From an uncultured Bacillaceae bacterium (GTDB lineage Bacteria > Bacillota > Bacilli > Bacillales > Alkalibacillaceae): DNA of 10,795 nt. The notes below the pieces were generated by a model that was given only the letters and a program-made list of their open reading frames with translations, did not search any database and was not told where the DNA came from. Both the position numbers and the translations under genes were made by a program. The stretch is from positions 1 to 10,795 of the forward strand of contig CALGNY010000269.1 of NCBI GenBank assembly GCA_937958375.1, in the 5' to 3' direction. Positions 1 to 7,307 of the stretch are shown here, one piece after another (positions within the stretch are counted from its first letter, which is position 1; every line of letters starts with the position of its first letter).

Positions 1-199
1 AGCCTGATTTTTGCGACCTCCGTGTGATTATATGTGTCCGGAATTCAAATATATGTGACCATCTACGAAATTTATGTGCCCGGGAGTCAGATTTATGAGC
101 CTATTGAAGGTTGATATGTTACCTTCATCAGGTTTTATGCGACCAACCGATCGATTGATGTGGGCCTTCGCCAGAAACATGTCGAGATTTCATTTCAGG
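1..199. repeat. Degenerate 21-bp tandem repeat array, open at the left edge
   Basis: Nine consecutive 21-base units begin at 11, 32, 53, 74, 95, 116, 137, 158 and 179, and bases 1-10 look like the end of a further unit. The consensus is ATGTGACC, then about nine variable bases, then ATTT. ATG at unit positions 1-3 is present in 8 of 9 units (the first has TTG). CC at positions 7-8 is kept in units 1-4, 6 and 7. Units 2-4 are most alike and units 8-9 are the most decayed. No unit has gained or lost a base. A 21-base period equals seven codons and also about two turns of B-DNA. The unit starting at 53 contains an in-frame TGA, and another TGA lies at 5-7, so the whole array cannot be one coding repeat in the ATG frame. 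Its function is unknown. Confidence 0.85.
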
Positions 200-234
200 A
201 TACTTTGTTGTATGCTATCAGATAGGTTTCTCGG

Positions 235-241
235 AAAGGAG
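235..241 (+). promoter_or_regulatory. Ribosome binding site that fixes the TPR gene start
   Basis: AAAGGAG ends seven bases before ATG 249. An in-frame TTG at 243 would lie only one base from this site, so ATG 249 is the better start. Confidence 0.8.
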
Positions 242-248
242 TTTGACT

Positions 249-731
249 ATGCAATTACTTGAAAAATATAATGAATTGAAGAATGATGGGAAGTTGGAAG
301 AGGCTAGAAAACTAATTGGACAACTGGCGGAGGACAATCCGACAGATACAGAAGTACTTCTGGAAGCGGGGTCCATCCATAAACAGATGGAAATGTTTCC
401 GCAAGCGATTGCTTTCTATAAAGATGCACTGGAATTAGATTTGTCTGAGGATGAACGAAAGCATGTCCTTTTTCATTTGGGCGCAAGTTATCGTGCTGTC
501 GGGCTCTATGATCAGGCGAAGGAAATCTTTGAAATAGGCATGAGTGAATATCCGGCTGCCAATGAATTTTATATTTATTTTGCAATGACGTTATACAATC
601 TGGATGACACCGATCTGGCATTGGAAATTATGTTGACGAAGCTTATCGAAACAACAAAAGACCAAGGGATTTTGGAACATAAAAATGAATTTTCTTTTTA
701 TGCCAGTCGATTGGATGAGCTGTTCAATTAA
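249..731 (+). CDS. Small tetratricopeptide (TPR) repeat protein
   Basis: A 160-residue soluble protein with no signal peptide or membrane segment. It reads as three to four helix-turn-helix TPR units: roughly residues 1-31 (KLEEARKLIGQLAEDNP), 35-67 (AGSIHKQMEMFPQAIAFYKDALEL), 71-104 (LGASYRAVGLYDQAKEIFEIG) and a degenerate one at 105-135. The A/G-Y-A-P spacing typical of TPRs is visible in the second and third. TPR proteins of this size act as protein-protein adaptors; the partner cannot be read from the sequence. ATG 249 is chosen over the in-frame TTG at 243 because of the ribosome site at 235-241. No clear SigA promoter is visible between the repeat array and the gene, so transcription may start within or upstream of the array. 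It converges on the tdh/kbl operon and ends at a shared hairpin. Confidence 0.88.
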   Translation: MQLLEKYNELKNDGKLEEARKLIGQLAEDNPTDTEVLLEAGSIHKQMEMFPQAIAFYKDALELDLSEDERKHVLFHLGASYRAVGLYDQAKEIFEIGMSEYPAANEFYIYFAMTLYNLDDTDLALEIMLTKLIETTKDQGILEHKNEFSFYASRLDELFN

Positions 732-735
732 TCAA

Positions 736-774
736 AAATGCCCGGAAACCATTGATTCTGGATTCCGGGCATTT
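736..774. terminator. Shared hairpin terminator between the TPR gene and tdh
   Basis: A 12-base stem pairs 736-747 with 763-774 (AAATGCCCGGAA with TTCCGGGCATTT) and continues past an A-A mismatch with three more pairs. On the minus strand the stem is followed by TTTTTGA, a good U-tract for the kbl-tdh transcript. On the plus strand the tail is only ATTTGAATT, so stopping of the TPR transcript may be weaker. Confidence 0.82.
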
Positions 775-777
775 GAA

Positions 778-1731
778 TTAAATCGAGACATTCAATTTTT
801 CACTTAAGTTTTCAAGCATATCCTTCGTGACATCATCCAGTTTGTATTTGGGCTGGAAACCCCATTCTTCTTGTGCTGCGGAAACGTCAATCGAGTTTGG
901 CCAGCTTTCGGCAATCTTTTGACGAACAGGATCGACTTCATAATCCAGTTCAAAGTCAGGGATGAGCTTTTGGATCGATCGCTTGAAATCTTCTGGTTCT
1001 GCACTGAACGCTGTCACATTAAACGCGTTGCGGTGAACCAATAGATCCGGATCAGCTTCCATTAATTGAATAATCGCATCAATCGCATCAGGCATATACA
1101 TCATATCCATCTGGGTTCCTTGCCCAATGAATGATGTATATTTTTTGTTTTTCAATGCTTCATAATAGATTGCGACGGCATAGTCCGTCGTTCCACCACC
1201 TGGCTCCGTCACATAGGAGATCAGTCCAGGGAAACGAACGCCTCGTGTATCGACGCCGAAACGGTGAAAATAGTAGTCACACAGCAATTCCCCAGCTACT
1301 TTGTTGACGCCGTACATCGTCGTCGGCCGCTGGATCGTATCTTGTGGCGTTTGATCTTTTGGTGTATTCGGTCCAAATGCTCCAATTGAACTCGGTGTAA
1401 AGAACTGGGCATTCAATTCGCGTGCAACCTCTAGAGCATTCACCAATCCGCCCATATTCAGATTCCAGGCGAATTGGGGGTTATCTTCTGCTTTTGCAGA
1501 CAATAACGCCGCTAGATGCATCACAGTATCCACTTCATATTTTTTTGCGAGATCGTACATCGCTCTTTCATCAGTAACATCCAACACTTCAAACGGGCCA
1601 TCATCTTCGAGGTCTTTTGGCTTTCGGATATCGGTGGCGATGACATTTGATGTTCCATAGGTTTTTCTTAACTGGGTGGTTAATTCTGAACCGATTTGAC
1701 CCAGCGCACCTGTTACTAAAATCTTCTTCAT
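778..1731 (-). CDS. tdh: L-threonine 3-dehydrogenase, short-chain (SDR) type
   Basis: A 317-residue cytoplasmic NAD-dependent enzyme of the extended SDR / UDP-glucose epimerase-like group. It would oxidise L-threonine to 2-amino-3-ketobutyrate. The Rossmann glycine motif TGALGQIG is at residues 7-14, an acidic residue for NAD binding follows the second strand (TDIRKP, 33-38), and the catalytic residues are S114/S115, Y140 and K144 (YGVNK). The PGGGTTDYAV stretch at 177-186 fits the substrate loop of SDR-type threonine dehydrogenases. It is unrelated to the zinc-dependent alcohol-dehydrogenase-type Tdh. The function rests on the fold plus its place 30 bases downstream of kbl, whose product consumes the unstable ketobutyrate. 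The ATG has a GGGGAG ribosome site seven bases upstream. The epimerase fold alone would also allow a sugar-nucleotide enzyme, but the neighbour argues against this. Confidence 0.9.
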   Translation of the reverse strand: MKKILVTGALGQIGSELTTQLRKTYGTSNVIATDIRKPKDLEDDGPFEVLDVTDERAMYDLAKKYEVDTVMHLAALLSAKAEDNPQFAWNLNMGGLVNALEVARELNAQFFTPSSIGAFGPNTPKDQTPQDTIQRPTTMYGVNKVAGELLCDYYFHRFGVDTRGVRFPGLISYVTEPGGGTTDYAVAIYYEALKNKKYTSFIGQGTQMDMMYMPDAIDAIIQLMEADPDLLVHRNAFNVTAFSAEPEDFKRSIQKLIPDFELDYEVDPVRQKIAESWPNSIDVSAAQEEWGFQPKYKLDDVTKDMLENLSEKLNVSI

Positions 1732-1761
1732 CCGATTTCTCCCCTTTTTCCTCTCTCTATA

Positions 1762-2955
1762 TTATTCGATAATGCCCATTTCCTTGCCGACTTTTTCATA
1801 AATTGAAATGGCTTCATCAAGCATTTCCTTGGAATGTGCAGCGGTCGGCATGTTACGGACACGGCCTGTACCACGTGGAACTGTTGGGAAGACAATCGAT
1901 TTGGCATAAACGCCTTCTTCGTAAAGTCGCTTACTGAACGCTTGGGTTGTTTTTTCGTCCCCAATAATACAAGGCGTAATCGGTGTTTCACTTTCACCGA
2001 TGTCAAAACCTAAGTTTTTCAGGCCATCTTTTAAATAATTGCCGTTTTCCCAGAGACGGTCATGTAATTCTGTTGATTCCATCAAGAGATCGATCGCTTT
2101 TGTACAAGCCGTCACGTCAGCTGGTGATAGGGACGTTGAAAACAAGAATGGGCGCGAGCGAACTTTCAGCCAATCAATCAGGTTTTGCTTACCGGCCACA
2201 TATCCACCGACAACACCGATTGCTTTGGAAAGGGTTCCCATTTGGAAATCGACTTCATCTTGTAGTCCAAAGTGCTTCACGGTACCAGCACCTTTCCCCA
2301 TGACACCAGAGCCGTGGGCGTCATCAACATAGGTAATCAAATCAAACTCTTTGGCGATTTCTACAATACCAGGTAAGTCAGCGACATCCCCGTCCATAGA
2401 GAAAACACCATCCGTGATGATCATAATTTTATTGTATTGTCCTGATTCCTTTGCTTCTTTCGCTTTTTGTCTCAGGTCGTCCATATCGGAGTGATTGTAA
2501 CGGATAATTTTCGCTTTCGACAGACGGCAGCCATCAATAATGGATGCGTGGTTCAGTTCATCCGACAAAATGGCATCGTTCTTGTCCATTACCGCGGAGA
2601 TCGCAGCCATGTTACAGTTGAAACCAGATGTATACGCAATCGCTGCTTCCGTTCCTTTGAATTCAGCAATTTTCTCTTCTAACTCCACGTGAACATCCAA
2701 TGTTCCATTGATGGTACGCACAGCGCCTGCGCCCACCCCGTGAGAGTCCACATGTTTTTTGGCAACTTCCTTCAGGCGGTCATCTGTTGCAAGACCTAAA
2801 TAGTTATTGGAAGATAGGTTGATTAATTTCTTGTCATTAATGGTTATTTCGGGACCATTTGGACCTTGAACCGTTTCGATTTCATTGTAAAGTCCTTGAT
2901 CCTTCAGTTCCTGTAGGTTCTCATTCAAAAATTGATCTAACGTTTCACTAGGCAT
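1762..2955 (-). CDS. kbl: Glycine C-acetyltransferase (2-amino-3-ketobutyrate CoA ligase)
   Basis: A 397-residue PLP enzyme of the alpha-oxoamine synthase family, full length for Kbl. It cleaves 2-amino-3-ketobutyrate with CoA to glycine and acetyl-CoA in the cytoplasm. Visible landmarks are the N-terminal NNYLGL motif (50-55), SGFNCN (110-115), the PLP-ring histidine in NHAS (H136), DDAHGSG (211-217), and the PLP lysine K244 in TLSKAIG. The C-terminal RVRNMPTAAHS (365-375) fits the substrate-carboxylate arginine region. 8-amino-7-oxononanoate synthase (BioF) and serine palmitoyltransferase share the fold, but the adjoining tdh makes Kbl much the likelier role. The start ATG is preceded by AGGAGG with seven-base spacing. 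It is the first gene of a two-gene operon, 30 bases ahead of tdh. Confidence 0.94.
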   Translation of the reverse strand: MPSETLDQFLNENLQELKDQGLYNEIETVQGPNGPEITINDKKLINLSSNNYLGLATDDRLKEVAKKHVDSHGVGAGAVRTINGTLDVHVELEEKIAEFKGTEAAIAYTSGFNCNMAAISAVMDKNDAILSDELNHASIIDGCRLSKAKIIRYNHSDMDDLRQKAKEAKESGQYNKIMIITDGVFSMDGDVADLPGIVEIAKEFDLITYVDDAHGSGVMGKGAGTVKHFGLQDEVDFQMGTLSKAIGVVGGYVAGKQNLIDWLKVRSRPFLFSTSLSPADVTACTKAIDLLMESTELHDRLWENGNYLKDGLKNLGFDIGESETPITPCIIGDEKTTQAFSKRLYEEGVYAKSIVFPTVPRGTGRVRNMPTAAHSKEMLDEAISIYEKVGKEMGIIE

Positions 2956-2989
2956 ATTCTTACCTCCTGAATAGTTTCATTCCATAAGT

Positions 2990-3018
2990 ATCATAACATG
3001 ATTTCGGGTGCTTGTAAC
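2990..3018 (-). promoter_or_regulatory. SigA-type extended -10 promoter for kbl-tdh
   Basis: On the minus strand, GTTACA (3018-3013, 4 of 6 to TTGACA) is followed after 17 bases by TATGAT (2995-2990, 5 of 6), and TGT directly precedes the -10 as in an extended -10. Transcription would begin near 2983, leaving a short leader with the AGGAGG site. Confidence 0.65.
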
Positions 3019-3034
3019 TGATGAAGGGCAAAAA

Positions 3035-3049
3035 ATGAAAGCGCTATCC
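3035..3049. promoter_or_regulatory. cre-like site (CcpA operator) upstream of kbl
   Basis: The site TGAAAGCGCTATCC (3036-3049) matches 13 of 14 positions of the Bacillus cre consensus TGWAARCGYTWNCW. Its centre lies about 59 bases upstream of the predicted kbl start of transcription. In Bacillus subtilis, cre sites upstream of -35 near this distance (ackA, pta) are activating, whereas repressing sites overlap or follow the promoter. The direction of effect here is inferred. Confidence 0.6.
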
Positions 3050-3066
3050 TTTTGTTTGCGAATCCA

Positions 3067-3099
3067 TAAAAAAACAGAGGACCGTATTGATCCTCTGCT
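3067..3099 (-). terminator. Terminator of the peptide-transporter operon
   Basis: The minus-strand stem CAGAGGA (3097-3091) pairs with TCCTCTG (3081-3075) across a nine-base loop, followed by a run of seven T residues. It lies 13 bases past the stop codon of the last ABC gene and insulates kbl from readthrough. Confidence 0.88.
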
Positions 3100-3111
3100 T
3101 TAGGCCTATCA

Positions 3112-4179
3112 TTAAACTTGTTCTGGCTCAGGTTCAGCCTCTGCCATTTTACGGATATCACTTGTTTCACGAGTTGGTTGGTGTTCGCCAGACTCGATCA
3201 ATTCCATATAGTGACAAGCTGCCTGGTGCCCTTCTTCCATATAGCCAGTGCTGCGTAGCTCAGGTGTCTCTTGCTTACAACGGTCCGTCGCAAATGGGCA
3301 ACGCGTATGGAAACGGCAGCCTGTTGGCGGATCGATTGGTGAAGGTACATCACCTTGTAAGAAGATACGCTCTTTTTTATTGTCTGGATCCGGTACAGGA
3401 ATCGCAGAAAGTAGCGCTTTTGTATATGGGTGTTGAGGGTTTTCAAAAATTGATTTCTTGTCCCCGATCTCAACGATTTTACCAAGATACATGACAATGA
3501 CGCGATCTGAAATGTGTCGTACCACACCAAGGTCGTGTGAGATGAAGAGATACGTTAGGTTCATCTCTTTTTGGAATTTTTTCAGTAAGTTTAAGATTTG
3601 CGCCTGAATGGAAACGTCCAATGCAGATACAGCTTCATCACAGACAATTAATTTCGGATTAACGGAAAGCGCACGTGCGATGCCGATCCGTTGACGTTGA
3701 CCACCAGAAAACTCGTGTGGGAAATTGTCTGCCTGGTGTGCTTGTAAACCGACTGTTTCCATCAGCTCTGCGATCCGATCATTCCGTTCTTTTCTCGGAA
3801 CGACATTTTGGATCTCCATTGCTTCATTTAATGTGTCACGTACGGTTTGACGTGGATTCAATGACGCGTATGGATCCTGGAAAATGATTTGCAGATCTTT
3901 TCGCATTTTGCGCATTTCTTTTTTATTTAAATCGACCAGATTCACACCATCAAATTCGATTGTGCCGTCAGTCGGGTTATCCAATTTCAAAATGGCACGC
4001 CCTGTCGTTGATTTACCACAACCGGATTCACCAACAACACTGACTGTTTCACCTTCATGGATGGTGAAAGATATATCATCAACGGCCTTGACGTTATTGA
4101 CGGTCCGGCCAAAAACACCACCCTTGATCGGGAAGTACTGCTTCAGGTTACTGACCTTCAGTAGCTCTTTCTGGCTCAT
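3112..4179 (-). CDS. Oligopeptide/dipeptide ABC transporter ATP-binding protein, OppF/DppF type
   Basis: A 355-residue cytoplasmic ATPase, one of the two motor subunits of the importer. The Walker A motif is GESGCGKS (50-57), the Q-loop Q101, the ABC signature FSGGQRQR (157-164), Walker B LIVCDE (177-182), and the switch histidine H215. The C-terminal oligopeptide-transporter domain (about 235-325) includes GCRFHTRCPFA and four cysteines (288, 294, 301, 322), the pattern seen in Opp/Dpp ATPases and, in a crystallised DppD homologue, linked to an iron-sulfur cluster. The end (from about 330) is a short polar, glutamate-rich tail. Its ATG lies within the end of the upstream ATPase gene, a 32-base overlap, with GGAGGTG seven bases before it, which suggests coupled translation. 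Last gene of the operon. The exact paralogue name (Opp, Dpp or App) cannot be fixed by motifs. Confidence 0.95.
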   Translation of the reverse strand: MSQKELLKVSNLKQYFPIKGGVFGRTVNNVKAVDDISFTIHEGETVSVVGESGCGKSTTGRAILKLDNPTDGTIEFDGVNLVDLNKKEMRKMRKDLQIIFQDPYASLNPRQTVRDTLNEAMEIQNVVPRKERNDRIAELMETVGLQAHQADNFPHEFSGGQRQRIGIARALSVNPKLIVCDEAVSALDVSIQAQILNLLKKFQKEMNLTYLFISHDLGVVRHISDRVIVMYLGKIVEIGDKKSIFENPQHPYTKALLSAIPVPDPDNKKERIFLQGDVPSPIDPPTGCRFHTRCPFATDRCKQETPELRSTGYMEEGHQAACHYMELIESGEHQPTRETSDIRKMAEAEPEPEQV

Positions 4180-5182
4180 AAACTTTCACCTCCGGATCGC
4201 CGTTCCACTCATCTGTGTAGATCCAACAGCGAATTTGTTCTCCATCCCCGATATCATCCAGAGAAGGTAATTTCTCATGACAAAGGTCTGTCGCAAATGG
4301 ACACCGTGGCGCGAAACGACATCCAACAGGCATTTCACTCGGAGCCGGAACCATCCCTTTGATCGGAATCAATTCTTCCTGGTCCACATCACTACGAGGC
4401 AGTGACTTCAATAGCCCTACCGTATACGGGTGGCGTGGATTGTTGAACAATGTTCTTACATCTGCGTATTCAACGACTTTACCACAATACATGACCGCTA
4501 CGTAATCACATGTTTCCGCAACAACACCTAGGTCGTGGGTAATCATGACGACGGACATGCCCAATTCATCCTGTAATTCTTTGATCAATTCAAGAATTTG
4601 TGCTTGAATCGTTACGTCCAATGCGGTTGTTGGCTCATCGGCAATCAACAACTCTGGATTACACGCCAGTGCCATCGCAATCATGACACGTTGGCGCATA
4701 CCACCGGACAGTTCGAATGGATATTGATCCAATCGTTTTTCAGGAGAAGGAATACCTACTAATTTGAGCATATCGATTGCTCTTTTGCTTCCTTCTTTTT
4801 TCCCTAGCCCTTGGTGGATTTTATATGCTTCGCGGATCTGTTGTCCGACGGTATATGTTGGGTTTAAAGAGGTCATCGGTTCCTGGAAAATCATTGAGAT
4901 CTGATTTCCACGGATTTTTCGCATTTCTTTATCATTCAAGTCCAAAAGGTTTTTTCCTTTAAACTCAATCGAACCACCTTTAATTTTTCCAGGTTGACTG
5001 ATCAACTGCAAAATAGACATCGCGGTAATACTCTTACCAGAACCCGATTCCCCTACTATACCAAGCGTTTTACCTTTAGGTACATCAAACGTCACTCCAT
5101 CGACTGCCTTGACTTCACCGCCTTCGGTAAAGAAGGAAGTCTGAAGATCCGTCACTTGAAGTATGGTTTCATTGTTACTCAA
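4148..5182 (-). CDS. Oligopeptide/dipeptide ABC transporter ATP-binding protein, OppD/DppD type
   Basis: A 344-residue ATPase, partner of the OppF-type subunit. Counting from the TTG start, Walker A is GESGSGKS (44-51), the signature LSGGMRQR (158-165), Walker B LLIADEP (178-184), and the switch histidine H216. The C-terminal peptide-transporter domain has GCRFAPRCPFA and cysteines 288, 294, 301 and 319. The start is uncertain. GTG at 5191 would add three residues, but that GTG is itself part of the AGAGAGGTGG ribosome site; TTG at 5182 lies five bases after this site and is preferred. It follows the permease gene by 21 bases and overlaps the next ATPase gene by 32 bases, so B-D-F are probably translated as one unit. 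Confidence 0.93.
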   Translation of the reverse strand: MSNNETILQVTDLQTSFFTEGGEVKAVDGVTFDVPKGKTLGIVGESGSGKSITAMSILQLISQPGKIKGGSIEFKGKNLLDLNDKEMRKIRGNQISMIFQEPMTSLNPTYTVGQQIREAYKIHQGLGKKEGSKRAIDMLKLVGIPSPEKRLDQYPFELSGGMRQRVMIAMALACNPELLIADEPTTALDVTIQAQILELIKELQDELGMSVVMITHDLGVVAETCDYVAVMYCGKVVEYADVRTLFNNPRHPYTVGLLKSLPRSDVDQEELIPIKGMVPAPSEMPVGCRFAPRCPFATDLCHEKLPSLDDIGDGEQIRCWIYTDEWNGDPEVKVYEPERATEGQ

Positions 5183-5187
5183 TGTTT

Positions 5188-5197
5188 CCACCTCTCT
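5188..5197 (-). promoter_or_regulatory. Ribosome site deciding the OppD-type start
   Basis: AGAGAGGTGG on the minus strand ends five bases before TTG 5182. The alternative GTG start at 5191 lies inside the site and has only a weak GAAAGAG upstream. Confidence 0.6.
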
Positions 5198-5203
5198 TTC
5201 TGT

Positions 5204-6124
5204 TTATTCCATATCGACCCGTTTATTCAAGAATGTATAGGAAATATCGACGATTAAGTTTACCAAAACGAATACGACGGAAATAATTAAAATACAAGCT
5301 TGCACGACTGGGAAGTCTCTCGCCATGATTGAATCAATCAGTAAGCGACCCATCCCATTAATACTGAATACGGTCTCGGTCAGAACCGTACCACTCAATA
5401 AGGAACCAAATTGCAGACCAATGACGGTAACGACTGGAATCAGTGCGTTCTTGAGCGCGTGTTTATAAATGACGATTTGCTCACGAACCCCTTTTGCCCG
5501 CGCTGTCCGGATATAATCTTGCGAAATGACATCAAGCATACTTGAACGAGTCATCCGGGCAATGACCGCGGCTCCTGCCGTCCCTAGTGTGATCACTGGT
5601 AAGACAACTTGTGATGCCGATCCCCAACCGGTTGGCGGGAACCATCCTAACTGCATGGAGAACCACTGCATCAGCATGAGTCCGAGCCAGAAGTTCGGCA
5701 TCGACATACCGAATAAAGCGATAATCATGATCGTAATGTCTCTAACGGAATATTGACGAACAGCAGAAACGATTCCTGCGATCAATCCGATAAAGATACT
5801 TAATATTGTACTATAGATCGCTAACTCCATGGTAATCCAAAACCTTGGAGCTATTTCATCAAGTACGGGTGTGTTATTTCTGTATGAATAACCAAAATCC
5901 AATTGTGCAACATCTTTTAAGAAATTCATATATTGAACTGGAAGGGGATCATCCAACCCCATACTGATTTCGATCCGCTCAATTGTCGCTTCAGATGCTG
6001 TTTCACCCGCAATCAATTGCGCTGGGTTACCTGGCGTCAAGTGCATCATGAGAAAGACGAGCAACGTAACACCAAATAGTACGGGAATCAATTGAAATAG
6101 ACGACGAATTATAAAGGTTGTCAT
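5204..6124 (-). CDS. Peptide ABC transporter permease, OppB/DppB type
   Basis: A 306-residue integral membrane protein of the binding-protein-dependent transport family. The N-terminal helix (about 9-29) follows the family start MTTFIIRRLFQLIP, and LTPGNPA (29-35) is typical of DppB. Further membrane segments lie at about 101-122, 131-157, 172-191, 229-250 and 275-298. The cytoplasmic EAA loop that docks onto an ATPase is at about 203-230 (ending in ALIP). The length matches the family. It forms the channel with the OppC-type permease, whose gene lies 21 bases upstream. The ribosome site GGAAAGGGG overlaps the stop codon of that gene and is 13 bases from the ATG, a rather long spacing. Nickel and glutathione importers share this family, so the substrate is not certain. 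Confidence 0.94.
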   Translation of the reverse strand: MTTFIIRRLFQLIPVLFGVTLLVFLMMHLTPGNPAQLIAGETASEATIERIEISMGLDDPLPVQYMNFLKDVAQLDFGYSYRNNTPVLDEIAPRFWITMELAIYSTILSIFIGLIAGIVSAVRQYSVRDITIMIIALFGMSMPNFWLGLMLMQWFSMQLGWFPPTGWGSASQVVLPVITLGTAGAAVIARMTRSSMLDVISQDYIRTARAKGVREQIVIYKHALKNALIPVVTVIGLQFGSLLSGTVLTETVFSINGMGRLLIDSIMARDFPVVQACILIISVVFVLVNLIVDISYTFLNKRVDME

Positions 6125-6145
6125 TTTGCGTTTCGCACCCCTTTC

Positions 6146-7048
6146 CTAGTTTCTTGATTTCGGATCAAGAGCATCTCTCAACCCATCACCAAAGATATTA
6201 AATGCCAATACAACAATTACGATCGCAACACCTGGGAAAAAGGCAATATAACTCGAATCGAAAATATAACCTCTACCATCATTCAACATCGCACCCCATT
6301 CAGGTGTCGGCGGTTGTGCTCCCATCCCCAAGAACGAAAGACCCGCAGCAGTCAAAATGGCAGATGCGATATAAAGTGTCGCATTGACAATGACTGGAGA
6401 TGAGACGTTCGGCAAAATATGTTTAAAAATAATCCGGTTATCCGATGCACCTAATGCGCGAATCGCATCTACATACTCCAATTTCTTTGCGGCCAATGTC
6501 GAACCACGTACGATTCTTGCAAAGCCTGGGATTGCGTATATCGCAACCGCGATGGTTACGTTTACTAGGCTTCCTCCCAAAATACTAACAATTGCTAGCG
6601 CTAGTAGAATACCAGGGAACGCTAATAGAATATCGATCAGGCGCATGATCACCGTATCGATTTTTCCTCCATAGTATCCTGCGAAGATTCCTAACGGGAC
6701 TCCCATGAGAGCACCTAGGATTACTGATGCAAAACCGATTCCTAATGTGTATTTCATTCCATGAATGATCCGAGTAAAGATATCTCTCCCCATATGGTCG
6801 GTTCCAAACCAATTATCCGCAGATGGTGGACTGAAACGATTCACCACATCTACTTTATCTGGGTCCATTGAGGTCATGAACGGACCAACGATGGCAACAA
6901 TCGTCAAGAATACGATTGTATAAAAACCAATTAACGCGGCTTTATTTTTTTTGAGCCGTCTATAGAAGTCTCTCCAACCGGAAACTTTCTTCTTTTCCTT
7001 GGACTGGATTTCCATTTCACTATGTTCTTCTATGTTTTGATTTGCCAT
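6146..7048 (-). CDS. Peptide ABC transporter permease, OppC/DppC type
   Basis: A 300-residue membrane protein, the second channel subunit and the first gene of the operon. Residues 1-33 are a polar, lysine- and glutamate-rich cytoplasmic tail, followed by an N-terminal helix (about 37-57) and the diagnostic FGTDHMGRDIFTRIIHG (81-97). More helices lie at about 101-124, 134-158, 162-180, 216-238 and 268-288. The EAA loop is at about 191-214. An in-frame upstream ATG at 7093 would add 15 residues, but ATG 7048 has a strong AAAGGGGGG site six bases away and is preferred. The order C then B is the reverse of the common B-C arrangement in Opp/Dpp operons. Confidence 0.93.
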   Translation of the reverse strand: MANQNIEEHSEMEIQSKEKKKVSGWRDFYRRLKKNKAALIGFYTIVFLTIVAIVGPFMTSMDPDKVDVVNRFSPPSADNWFGTDHMGRDIFTRIIHGMKYTLGIGFASVILGALMGVPLGIFAGYYGGKIDTVIMRLIDILLAFPGILLALAIVSILGGSLVNVTIAVAIYAIPGFARIVRGSTLAAKKLEYVDAIRALGASDNRIIFKHILPNVSSPVIVNATLYIASAILTAAGLSFLGMGAQPPTPEWGAMLNDGRGYIFDSSYIAFFPGVAIVIVVLAFNIFGDGLRDALDPKSRN

Positions 7049-7179
7049 TAAGAGCCCCCCTTTTCGATAAGTTTTTAAGAAATCGGCACACATTTATATG
7101 TCAGAATTAAATGCACTACCAAAACACCCGGCATCGTTTTCTAAATTGTATGACATCTTCGGTTAAGAAATCACACTCT

Positions 7180-7188
7180 ATTATAGCA
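7180..7188 (-). promoter_or_regulatory. Extended -10 promoter for the permease-ATPase operon
   Basis: The minus strand reads TGCTATAAT, a perfect -10 with the TGn extension. No good -35 lies 16-18 bases upstream, which extended -10 promoters tolerate. The predicted start near 7173 would give a leader of about 125 bases before ATG 7048. Confidence 0.55.
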
Positions 7189-7307
7189 AAACAATCAAAT
7201 TGTTTGGCTGGTAGATTTTTGGAAGGATGTGTTGGTAGATTGTCGAACCGTTCTAGATAATGATAAACGCTGAGATCGATTTTGACAACATTTTTTGATA
7301 TATAAGT

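Noticed and set aside
1..199. CRISPR array
   Set aside because: The conserved core is only about 12 bases and the variable part about nine, far below CRISPR repeat and spacer sizes, and no cas gene is nearby.
7075..7172. Ten-base direct repeat TTAAGAAATC in the operon leader
   Set aside because: A ten-base AT-rich repeat in 450 bases can easily arise by chance, and no further copies or palindrome support an operator.
7282..7287. Perfect TTGACA as a -35 box
   Set aside because: The only TA-rich -10 candidates (7299-7306) lie 11-13 bases away, too close for a SigA promoter, and the hexamer at 17 bases is AGTACT.
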